From assembly GCF_003254395.2 (NCBI RefSeq), contig NC_037640.1:3764289-3828288 (forward strand): 64,000 bases of DNA, in the 5' to 3' direction. The notes below the pieces were generated by a model, which worked only from the letters and a program-made list of their open reading frames with translations, was not told the DNA's origin and searched no databases. The position numbers and the translations under genes are program-made. Source of the stretch: Apis mellifera (lineage: Eukaryota > Arthropoda > Insecta > Hymenoptera > Apidae). Of this stretch, positions 49,507-61,500 are shown in pieces; the first letter of the stretch is position 1, and the number at the start of each line of letters is the position of its first letter.

Positions 49507-52500
49507 GAAAGAGTGAGAGAGGCGTGTGGGCACGGTGGGCCACATCTAAATTTAAAATCTGCTTTGCATAATGCCCGACCTCGTCGTTGCACGTCGACCC
49601 CGGGGCCGCCTAATTGCGGCCTCGTTCGAGCCCCGTGTCCCTTCGACACCTACAGCAGCCATTCTCGAAAAACCGGCTCCTTCCGCCCACCATCCCTCTC
49701 GCTCGCTTCCGCCACTTTGAATCGACCGACCAGATAACCGGACACCGTATCCCTCGTTCTCTCTGCCCATCGATCCTAACGTGGAGATCGATCATCTTGG
49801 ATCATTTTTGTGAATGACACACACACACACCAGGCTTGTTCCAGGGAAATTACGGGGAAATTGATTCGAGGAAGATCGTTGAGGAGGAACGGTCTGTTTC
49901 GAAGATGAGAAAATTTAAGTTAGATTAAGTGAATTAAACGAGCTTTTTTTTATTAATTATCCTTTACCTTTTAGGGACAAAAATCTCTAAGGGAGGCGCA
50001 AAGATCTTTACACGCACACGAACTCCGTGATCATATAAATTTTCATCCCTTGTAATACAGTCATCGTGTATTGTCCAAGAAACTTGGTCACGGTGGTCAC
50101 GGGGTAGATTCTCTCTCTCTCTGTATCGTGTTTAATGTAGTATTAAACGCAGTTATTGTGCTACGTCGTCCATCGTGTTTCACAAATTTATTTCCCGTTG
50201 CCGCTCCCCGTTGTCCATCCATCTCTCAGAAAAGGGGGAAGAAGGACGAGCACGTGTCCGTCCCCCGTTTCGATGCAAAGAAATTCGAAAAGAATGCGAT
50301 TTCCCGCCTTTGTTCAAACTTCTGAAAGAGAAAGGAAAGAAGACAAAAAATTATTTCCAGTAAATCCGAATAGGAATTTTATAAAATTTGCATTCTTTTT
50401 TTTTATCGTATCATTTAAAATAATCGATCGTTTAATTCGATGAGAGATCTATTAAATGTTAACTCGAATACGAAAATAAGATAAATTAAATCGCGAGCGA
50501 AAATAAATATATTCGGAAGAGTTGCAAGCCTCTTACTCGTCGTTACTTGCCAGTTTCCTGTGATAACCCCACCATTATACTCGTGGCCCCTGAATAACAG
50601 GGGAAGAGAGTTCACAATGGGCCACAATGACTGAGCCAACATTACGAATTAGGCTCGGTTACGCGTTTATTGCCGATTCCGGTCCAGGGCAGCGGCGTCG
50701 AGTCGTATTTTCCAAACTGTCCGATTAAACGAGCGATAGCACGAGGCGCACGATCGCGAAACGACGCCACTGCGGAGATGCGAAGTATTAGCATTGGTTA
50801 GCTTTATGGGGCGTTCAGTTCCGCCGTTCTATCATCCTCTCTTTCCCTCCTCTTTTCGCCCTCTCGCTCCCTCCTTCCAACTCCTGTTCGGGAGCAGAGC
50901 AACCAACAGCGGCAGATCAATAAAATCTGTCTGTCTGGAAAAGTAATGCCAAATCGGCTGTCCGTTTTTGGCGGCGAACAAATAAATGTCACGAAAGGAG
51001 TGGAACCGTTCCTCGTATCGGCCTTCCCTTTCCTCACATGGTTTAAAGATTCGACTCTCCGCTGCCTCTATTTGCCAAAATTTCGCGGCAAGGGGAAGAG
51101 CAGATCCATTTTTGACAGATGACATTTTCCTCCAGATGATTTCGCCATGGTATCTAAAAAATGGTGAATCGTGAAATAAAAATGCAACATCCTATCCTCT
51201 TTCTTCTGTCTAACTAACTTTTAATTGATGGAACAATTTGTTTCTTGATATTTTAACATCAAATCGGGAAGCAGTTAGTAAATTTGGAAAATTTGTTAAA
51301 AATTGAAACATTGAAAGAAATAATGTTCGTAATGATGGACGATAATTTTTTCGAATTAAAAAATGGATAAATGATTGGAGGAAAGGTATCGAATAACTTA
51401 ACGTTCGATAAAAGAATTTATTTTTTCGGCGATTAGATGACTAGCAAGTCTAGAGAGCATGCCACGAGTATCGAAACTGGGACGCAATAATTATTAATCA
51501 ATTTCGTATTAATTGTTTTCTAGGCGTCGGGCTTAAGTGGGATGTTGTGTTCTGGCTTCTGGCAAGCTTTGCCCCGTAACCAGCCAAAGTGTCATACAAG
51601 AAGATTAATTACATCTCCACCACCCTTTATATACGTCATGCGTGTGACTACCCTTCTCCTTAACCCTTGGATATACTCGTAAAAGTATTTCAACTTGTGC
51701 GAAGATATCGAGAGAAATAAAATGAACTTGCGTGAAAAACTATCGAGTTAAATATTCGAGATAAGTATCTACTCGTGAATAAGCATGTTAAGTTTCGAGA
51801 AATAATTCTTTCGAACGAATTAAACTCGAATTCGAATAATTAAGAAATATCTACTCACTTGCGAAGAGTTTCTTTCTCAGCGCTGGTTGGTGAAAAAAAA
51901 AAAAAGGGGTACGCGAAAATAAAAGAGACCCGAGGGAATAAGATTTCGATGGTACTCCGTTCTCGATCCACGAAAGAGCCAAGTTAGTTTTATTTTACAA
52001 TCCATCGGCTTCCACGACACGGAGGGGTGAGTTCCGCTGGTACCTCTAAGAACCAGAGAGAAAGAGAGAGAGAGAGACGTCGAACGGTGGTTGGATTCCT
52101 TCTGGATGGTTGGACGAGTGTCGAGGAGGGTGCACAAGTTGCGAGGGGGTGGACTCGGCTGTCAACTAGTGTTTTAAAAGTTTGCGACAGCTTACAAATT
52201 GGCTCGCTCAGTTCTTTTTAAAAGCATCGCCAACCAACCACGTCGCCTACCCCACCGTGTGTGTCCTTCATGCTTGCAGTCGTTGAACGAAAAGTTTTTT
52301 TCCAATTTCTAAAAGATAAATTTCAATGTGTAATATCATAGACATTCAACATACTTATATATTATTATGATTAACATATTAGATAAAGTGCTAATATTTA
52401 TTGCAAAATAAAAATATTTTTAAAATGTACTGATTACAAAATAAAATTTGACATCTCATTACTCCGTTTCTTTGCTACAAAGATACTGTATGCAGTTACA

Positions 52501-52772
52501 TAAACATCTATCTGTACAATCGTTACATTATTATAATTATCATGAATTCGAGAGAAATTTGCACGATGGAAAATTGTAAAAAATCACATCCATCGATGGG
52601 TTACTTTTAGACGGACGCAAATGATCGGCCAGGATGAAATGAAACGGCCGAAATAAATCGTGGGAAGGGGCTTTTTCCATCAGCCATTGTACCCTCGATC
52701 ATTATTCTCAGGAGTTTCGCGAAAAGTTCCGACCATTTTCGGACAAATCGACTTCCATCTAGGAGACGCCGG

Positions 52773-52786
52773 TCCCTATATAGGGA
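52773..52786. promoter_or_regulatory. Palindrome with a consensus CArG box
   Basis: TCCCTATATAGGGA is perfectly palindromic and contains CCTATATAGG, an exact fit to CC(A/T)6GG, the SRF consensus (MEF2 sites are related). Occupancy is not known. Confidence 0.4.
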
Positions 52787-53610
52787 ATATGCTTACGCGC
52801 GATTCAAATCCCGGAAGTTTAAAAGTATTTCGACGTAAAACGTGGCCATTTCTCATATTTTCTATGCAGCCACGCTCCGTCGTGGGCGCATTTGATACAC
52901 TCTATTAGTCGCATCCCTAGCCTGATTTATCGGTTTACCCGCATTATTATACATTTTCCTCGTAACGGGACCCGAGATTCATCGTATTCTGGTACTTTGC
53001 CTATTCTGCGCGCATTATTACATATTCCATTAGTCTACTAGCGACAGATCAATGGTTATTATGCGGATTTAAGAATCGAATCTTCTCCAGTAACGAAGAT
53101 CTTTCTAAGATCTGATGATAAAAAAAGATCGTACGAATTTTTTTTATCGTAGAACGAGTTATTTATTATTAGATTGGCAACGTGTTATAATGTACTGATT
53201 ATGATCTTATGATCACTTTTTGTGATTGAGAAAATCTTCCATTTTTTACAAAATAAAAAAAAAGATTATTGTTATTATTGACCAACTACGAATCTAATAA
53301 ATTCAGAGAAGAGAAATGCTTCAATGGAAAAACTATAAACTATATTTTTCGAAAGTTTCAAATTTTGAAAATCTTACATACATGTAGATAGATTCAGATC
53401 CGAGTTTCTTTGATCAAAAGAAAGAAAATCAAATCTCAATCCATCTAATCAAAACGGTATAAATAAATAGATTATTATTAGAGATGCTTAACTCTGATAA
53501 ATAAATAAAAAATTTATCTAAATAACTTGCATATGTTATAGCTTACATATCATTTCTCCATGTTGTAAGAAGCAGAAGGAAATGATGACCAATTTTGTCC
53601 GTGATCATTA

Positions 53611-54917
53611 TTAACTTGCATCATTGATGTCATTTGTGTTATTGACTGTGAAGAATCTACGATGATTAGATTGCTCTTTTATCCATTTTTTCCGAGTATC
53701 ATTCACAGTAGACCATGAATATATAGAAAATACTAGATTGAACATAAATTTCATTCGTTATTTGATTTACCTTGTATTATTAAAAAACAAATTTGTAATT
53801 ATAATTTAATTATAATTTGATAATTTTAATATACTTACTAAGATATAAACCTGACATTGGAAAAAACCAAATTTCTGAATAAATAAAAAATGATGGTTCT
53901 GTTCGTGATAAATTTTGCATAAAGGAAAGAATGAACGACACACTTTGATTTATTATGCTTATTGTTTGTATGATTAGCCAGGGAATAGTATACGTAGGTT
54001 TCCTCTATGAACATACATCAAAAATAATTAATTTAATCGTTAAGTTTAAGCAAAACGTTCATAAAAAATGAAAATATGTTTTTTAGATATAAAAATCTAT
54101 AATTGATTCACTTTCTGAATTCACAATTATGTATTGGTATTATTTTGAATATATTGAGATTTATCATATATATACTTACAAAATATGGTGCTATCATCAG
54201 ATATATATTGGCTATGGAAAACAATGTTGCGAAGAAAAAATACATATACATGGAGAAGATGCTTATGATAGCTATGTTTGCTAAAATTTTTATTTTTTAA
54301 TTAATCACAACATTTGTTAAAAAAAAATATAATATATTTATTTTAAAACTCACTTGAATTGGACGTAATAAAAAGATGCAACCAAATTGAACCAAGTGGA
54401 TTCAAATATTGAATAAAGATATAAAAGTCAATTTCCGTTTTCGACGATATGTATTTTATCGAAAACAAGCTCGTTGTACATCCCAATATTATCTAGAAGA
54501 ATATTAAAAATATAAAACCAAATGTCCAAAAATTATACTAAATATTAATAAAATTGAGTGGAAAAAAAGATTTTTATTAATTATTATAACAATTGTAACA
54601 AATTTTCGAAATTTTCTTGCTTTTACAAGAATGTATCCTTCCATTCGTCAAACTAATAATTATTCGAATTATTCGAATATTTCTATTGTATTAAAAATAA
54701 TAATAAATATATTTTAAATAATAATTTTGCTCTTAAATTTTTGAATACTTGTAATTTGTTATTGATAAAAACAAATTCGTGTAATAATCTGATAGATTAT
54801 TTTAGAATATTACATGAGAAAAGAAATTTCATAGACAAATCGTCCATTACTTACCATGTTGCATATACCAATAATTCTTGTGGCTGACAATATTTTAACG
54901 TGATATATTTTCTTCAT
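53611..54917 (-). CDS. Four-helix (tetraspan-like) insect membrane protein, uncharacterised
   Basis: Five exons on the minus strand: 54917-54855, 54492-54354, 54280-54180, 54004-53839 and 53732-53611, all GT-AG, joining in phase to 591 nt (196 residues). The protein starts MKKIYHVKILSATRIIGICN. Four hydrophobic segments are visible: about 10-33, 68-97 (MYMYFFFATLFSIANIYLMI), 108-130 (PWLIIQTISIINQSVSFILS) and 143-162 (FFPMSGLYLIFSIYSW). A charged cytosolic-type tail follows (NDTRKKWIKEQSNHRR). The loop between helices 1 and 2 may also be partly hydrophobic. The layout, and the WSTVND-type motif after the last helix, recall small insect tetraspan families such as DUF4728, but I cannot name an orthologue. 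Function is unknown; the plasma membrane or an endomembrane is the likely location. It is divergent from DDX31, with 621 bases between start codons. Donors are strong (three are GTAAGT); the last acceptor (TTCAATCTAG) is the least certain border. Confidence 0.8.
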
Positions 54918-55538
54918 GTTGACTTTTTAATATTTAATTCAAAATACTTGAACACATTAAAATGAGGTTCTTATTTTTCACAAACAAACACACTTAAATT
55001 TCGAAATTCTATCCAAAATTGATGTATTAAATATTTCTTTAATAAACTTATGCTCAATCGTCGATATTTTGCATCACACTGTATATCGATAACACTCTTC
55101 TAGTTCAAATAAATCGAATATTATCATCGATTCGATTATCAGTTTGATAATTTAACTTTCATCGTATTGAAAAATATATATATATATTTTTAAAGTAACG
55201 ATTAGATATATTAACGATGATACAATTATAAATATAATATAAATAATACAGTAATAATATTATATAATTTCTTTATAAATAATTTTCGTCAAATTTTAAA
55301 TGCAAGATTAATCATAAATCGAATGAAGATACTCTCGAAGTTGCATGCGTCATAATTTGCGCATGCTCAGTAGTGTCTTTACTGTACAGTAGTAGCAAGT
55401 ATAAGTGTGTGCTTGACATGTGGTTTTAGGTTAGATCTCGTGTTTTTAAATATTATTTTAAATATTATACTTGTTTTCTATTAATTTTTAACGTAATATT
55501 GTTCTTTAAAGTGAAAATTAAAAAAATAATAGTTCGAA
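54918..55538. promoter_or_regulatory. Divergent promoter region, membrane-protein gene / DDX31
   Basis: These 621 bases separate two start codons that point away from each other. The sequence is mostly AT-rich, with a less AT-rich segment at about 55340-55450 (with GCATGCTCAGTAGTG) that could hold the DDX31 start site. I see no clear TATA box. The region is short enough to act as a shared promoter. Confidence 0.6.
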
Positions 55539-58500
55539 ATGACTGTTCAAGACATGGATATTTGCTTAAATATTTCTACAAAACCTGTTGCTAAAGAGGT
55601 AAGTAAAAAGATGAAAAGAATATTGTTAATCTATTTTAATTGAATTGTACTTTTTAAATAGAAAATGGGAATAGAAAATGATTCTATTCTTAACTTAATG
55701 AGAGAAAAAAAAATTAAAGAAGCAAAAAATAAAGTTAAAGCAAGTAATACGTTAAATAATGTTTCCGTTAAAGAAACAAGTACTAGTAAGAAAAGAATTA
55801 AACAAAAATCTTTAAGAGCAATTGTTGCAAAAAAATTGAAGGAAAGTAATCAAAATCAATCTTCCGTTGTACAAAATGAATTAAAAGTTAAACCACAAAT
55901 AAATAATATACATAAAGATTCGCAACAGGGAATATCTAATGTAGAAGCACATAAAAATAATACTGAAACATCTAATAAAATTAATGATATTTCTAATAAT
56001 CCTATTATTTCTTTTACTAAGATTACAAAAGAAAATTATGGTAAAACTATAATGGCAAGAAAAAGAAAGATTATAGATACAAATTCTAAAAGAACATTAT
56101 CTAGTATATTTTCAAAACAATCAGAATCGGAAGATGTTAGTTTGCTGAATTCATTAAAAAAAATACAACAAGAACAAAGTGAAAAAAAAGATCAAGAGGA
56201 ATCTAAAGAAGAATCTAACAAAATTTCTAGTTCATTAGAAAAAATGAATTTTGATAAGAAAAAAAAAAAGAAACAAATAGAAAAATTCAAAACCGACAAT
56301 GATAATGATATAGAAGATGATAAAAATATACATTTCTCTCATAAATCTCTTGGAAAAATATCTTCCTTATTTGGGCATAATCCAGAAATACCAAATATTG
56401 GACAAAGACTAGTAAAGCCGATAAATGAACCAATATTTACAGGAACAACTTTTACTGACCTTAATATTCATCCTTTCATGGTTGGTATTTTATATATATA
56501 TATGTATAATATATTGATATAATAATATATATTTGATTAAGTATAAAATATTTTATTAGATATCTAATTTAGAACAAAATATGCACATTACTAAAATGAC
56601 TACAGTTCAGCAAAAAGCAATACCTCAGATATTTTCAAGGAAAGATGTTTTAGTTAGATCTCAGACTGGTTCAGGAAAGACACTAGCTTATGCTTTGCCA
56701 ATAGTTGAATGTTTGCATAAGATTAGACCAAAATTAAATAGAAATAGTGGGTTAAACGCTCTTGTAGTTGTACCAACTAGAGAATTGGCATTACAAACTT
56801 ATGAATGTTTCTTGAAATTAATAAAAGTAAGTTTTTTTTTATCACTACATAATTATCAATGATATATAAAGATTTGAATCACATTTTGATTCAAATTATT
56901 TTAGCCATTTACATGGATTGTGCCTGGATATTTAGCAGGAGGTGAAAAAAGAAAAGCAGAAAAAGCCAGATTGAGGAAAGGATGTAATATTTTAGTCGGC
57001 ACACCGGGTAGATTGTTAGATCATATACAACGAACTGCAGCTTTAAAATTAAGCGATGTTAAGTATTTCGTTTTGGACGAAGCAGATAGAATGTTTGATA
57101 TGGGCTACGAAAAAGACATATCAGGGTATGTTCTCTTAAAATCGTAAAAAATGTGTCAATATGATAAGAAAAAAAAATTCTCCAATACAATTTCAGAATA
57201 GTGAGTGCCCTGAAAGTATCAACTCCGAGTCAAAATACGGGATACGATGCTATGAAAATATTACGTCAAAATATAAAGAAATTCACAGACGAAGATGTTG
57301 AACATTTGAAAAATAACGATGATTTAGAAGAATGTGAAAATGATGATCGAAAAGAATCGATCGTTAAATCGAACAGGAATATCAATTCAGAATACGAAGA
57401 TAAAATAGAAGACGTTGAACAAAAACAAATATATCATTCCAGCAGCGATGATGATCCCGACGAAGGTGAGCCTTATGTTAAATCAAAAAAGTCAGATAAA
57501 CAAAAGATTGGCGCAGCTCTTACGGAGAAAAAAGTATTAAGAGATAAAAATGATCGAAAAATGAAAGATGATAATAACAGCGAGGATGAATCAAGAAGAC
57601 AAACAATTTTACTTTCTGCCACATTGACGCAAGCGGTTGAAAAATTAGCCGGCCTTGCTATGAATCATCCTGTTTTCATTGATGCTGCGAAAGAAAATTT
57701 GGAAACGATTGACAGCGATGGGACTGAACTTAACGAAGATTTAGTAGTTCCACAAAGTGTAAATCAAAGTTATATCGTGACACCACCGAAATTGAGGTTG
57801 GTCACTTTAAGCGCTTACATTACAGGAAAATGTCAGGTAAATTTAACATTTGTGAGATTATTATTCGTGTGCACTCTCTTTCTCTTCTTTTTTTTAAGCA
57901 TTATTTGTACTATCAATAGAGCCACGGCCAACACAAAATATTGATATTTATGGCTACCCAAGACATGGTCGATTATCATACAGAAATTTTGTCATCCGTG
58001 TTAACGAAACCCATCGATGAAGATGACGATGATTCCGATCCTTTGGTAGTCATGGAATTTTTCAAGTTGCACGGTAGCATGACCCAAAAAGAGCGAATCG
58101 AGATTTTCAAAACTTTTAGACAGGCGAACAGTGGGGTTCTACTTTGTACGGTGAGTAATGCTTTACGTAAAATAACCAAATCTAGATATTTTCAATCCAA
58201 TATTTTCAATGTAACAAAGAATGACACGATGATTTTACGAAAACTTTATGAAATTGTTCCGTGAAAGTAGAAATTATTATGGAATAGTGGCAAATAAACG
58301 GAGAAAAAGGAGGAAAGAATAGAAGAAAAACTAGGGATACCGGCGGCACTCCCCAAGCAGTAAATTACCCCGTGGCTTATTCTTTCAGGGCGGAATTTAA
58401 TATCTCTGGACCCACGCTGTGTCCGGAGGTTAAAAATTATGCGCGCACACGAGGCCTTGGTAACGAGTATAATTATAATTGTTATGTTTATCTTTTATAT

Positions 58501-61500
58501 TAATTAACAATGTAATTTGGGTAATTTTGAATATCGGCCTGAAACAAAATACGTATTCTTTTTTTGTCGATAGATATTTTGTGTCGAAAAATAACTGGAT
58601 ATCATATTTTTCATTCGATGACTTTTCTCCGTTTATTATTTAATAATTTTATCATCGTGATCACAACGAATCAACTTTCGCATATTCCACGACAATTATT
58701 TAATCATCAAACAGTGAAAGCGGCGATTCTCTACGTCCGATAAATATCGTTAAAAGTGTAATAATAATTAAATTCATTATCATTTATTTTCTAATTCTCT
58801 TCCTCGTCGATTAACATGAATTTAAAACCACTTAAAGCCTCCATCGCCAAGAAGAAGGAAGAGATCATGAAACTCCGGAAGAACGAATTTTAAAATTCAT
58901 GATCCACGACACGCAACAGTGTTACACATGTGCAAGGCTCAAGGATTAATTTCTTTTAACCAGGCGATCTCATCGTTGATCCAACACGCAGTATTTCTCA
59001 CAGTGACTCGTTACAAGTTGTCATTATCTTTCATCATTTTCGTTAGGTTGAAACAAAAACCTATTAATTGCCATCGAGATCCCCCTCCCTCCACCCCGAA
59101 CGAACCGAATCGGATAAACTGGATGGACGGGATAAATCACGGAGAAGCGAAGAGAAATTTTTTTTGCCGCGATCATCGTCCTATCTATTCGTTAGAATTC
59201 GCTTTTTACATCGAAGATGTATAAACGTTAATGCCAGAGAAGGCATGAACAACGATGGCAGCCGCCCACATTTTACAGCGTCACTTGAACGGATGATACC
59301 ATGGCAGCATTATTAATTTCCACGTTGAAAACTCACGAGAGCCCCCGCGGATGGAATGTTCCGCGGCTCTCAGCGGTGGTGAATCCGGATCCACGAGGTG
59401 ATCTATGGCCCGAGTGAGATGTTTTGAGCGAACGATCCGTTCTCGATCCTCCTTAACCACGGATCGCGGCCTCTCTCCTAAACGATCGTTTGTCTTAATC
59501 TCTCCCATCGATCGCTCCTCGCTCCCCTGTTCCTCCCCCCCCCCCGCGCTGTATTCGCGCCGGTGGCAGCCACGATCCTCTCGTCTCGTCCCAACCAAAC
59601 GTGGGCGTTTCCGTTTCGATTTCACCTTTCGTTCTAATCGCTCCTAATCAATTTACACTATTCCCAAACGATCCTTCGAGAGGATATCATTCTCTTTCGA
59701 AAGGAGATCGATTGTATTTGCGGATAATTATAAACGCACGAAAGAGAGAGAAAGGAAAAGAAAGGAAGAGAAAGGAGTATTTTATGGAAGAAATTTCTTT
59801 GCTTCGTATCCTCGGCGGCTGACCTGGTAAGCTTGCGTCTAAGCTTGGCGTCGAATTAATTCGATAAAAAGAAAAGGAGGAGAGGGCAGACACATCCGTA
59901 TCGTGCCGCGAAAGAATTTTCGGGGCCGCGACGCCCCCCCACTGGTGGTCCAGGATTAGTCTCCAGGGTCGTCAAGCAGAAACTCGATGTGCCCCGTTCG
60001 GTAAATCATTGGTTAACCGAACGCAAGGAAATCAGGGCCGTGCTCAAACGTTCGCCGTTGGGGTCCCGCAGCGGGCGCCCGCTGCCAGCCGCGCTCATTC
60101 GCCTTGCTACAAAACGAGAAATCGACACGGTTTGTAAGACATTTGTACCGGCAGATCTCGCGCCGCGCTTGCTCGGCCCTTGCTCTCTCTTTCCTTCTCC
60201 TCCAGTATTATTGCCGAGTAATTCGAGAACCGAGTACGAATCGCCAAGATATCCTGTATAAACGTATTTCTCTCTCTAACGTTTTGAAATCGATCGATTC
60301 TTTTCCTTTTTAAGAAAAGAAAAGAAATTACTTTGTCTCGTGGAAGATAAGGAGTGGAAGATAAAATTTTTGAAGGGAAACGTGTATTTTTTTTTGTCCA
60401 GGACGTGGCGGCACGAGGATTGGACTTGCCAAAAGTGGACTGCGTGATTCAATACACGGGGCCGACGTCGGCCAGGGATTACGTGCATCGAATCGGTAGA
60501 ACAGCGCGAGCTGGCTCTTCCGGTTCAGCGACTATCCTTTTAACACCGCCAGAAATTGAATTCGTACGAATGCTCGAGTCTAGGCGTATCAGAATCAGGC
60601 AGGAGAGCATGGACGACGTTCTGGATAGGCTGATGGGCCCGTTGTCCAAGCATTCATCCGCTCATAACGCGGCTGTCGCGTTGCAGAACGATTTCGAGAA
60701 TTTGATACTCGAGGACACGAAGCTACGCGAGAGAGCGTGCAAAGGTAAGAAACGCGATAATGGTGAAAATTTGACAGGAATTATCTCGACTTGACGCGAT
60801 TCTAAAATGTTCATGAAATTTGGCCAGAGGACGAGGGAGCTCTCTCGATTCAGTTGGATCGGAACGAAAGCGAGGTGACTCTAAGGGTGACCCTAAGCCA
60901 ATAATTCGCCACCCTACTCGCATATAAAATAATCTCCGCACGTTCCGTCTCGGTTTTCATTCGGCACTTGGATATTTACATACCATCCGAACGTGGAAGA
61001 GGATGATCTTGTTTGTCATGCTACGCTACTTCTATCGAAGTCGTTAAGCCGAAGAATTTATTTGCCGCAATGATAAATCCATTAGAATTTCGAAGTCGGA
61101 GGGAAAGCAAGCAAGTTGTAATATTTATCACGATCCTACAGGCTTCGCCTGTAGACGCACATAGTGTTGATGGCCGTTGATAGCTGCCGTTTCTTCTCCA
61201 AGGTGATCGATCCGATCGAAAAAAATAAAGGTCATAAATCTTTCTAAGAGGTTTTTGAATTTCGTAGTTGTATCACGTCAAGCGTGGCTTTACACGAAGG
61301 TTAGCCACGGTTTTTGAGCGCTTAGCCGCCTCCAGATTTGAGTGACGGTACACAGTTAACCACTTGACCGTTCCTCTACGTGCTCCGAGTGATTGATAAA
61401 TTAATTGTCGTTGATAATTCGACGCTGCACTTTCCCGCGGGATTGCAAAGGAATAAAAAAAGAAAAGAAAAAATAGAGAAGCCATGGAGACGAGAGATGA

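Larger units (their letters stand above)
48034..53610. other. CpG-rich non-coding domain, grading to AT-rich near 53 kb
   Basis: No recognisable coding exon. GC-rich stretches (48.7-49.8, 50.5-51.1 and 52.6-53.0 kb) alternate with AT-rich ones. A TG run lies at 49482-49506, a TCC run near 49225-49242 and a GA run at 52055-52077. A perfect palindrome containing a CArg-type box lies at 52773-52786. Overlapping open frames on both strands are compositional. Regulatory DNA or a non-coding transcript is possible. Confidence 0.45.

Noticed and set aside
53733..53775. Upstream acceptor (ACAAG before GTAAATC) for the last exon of the membrane-protein gene
   Set aside because: In the phase set by exon 4 it meets a stop within six codons; the acceptor at 53733 gives a continuous fourth helix and tail.
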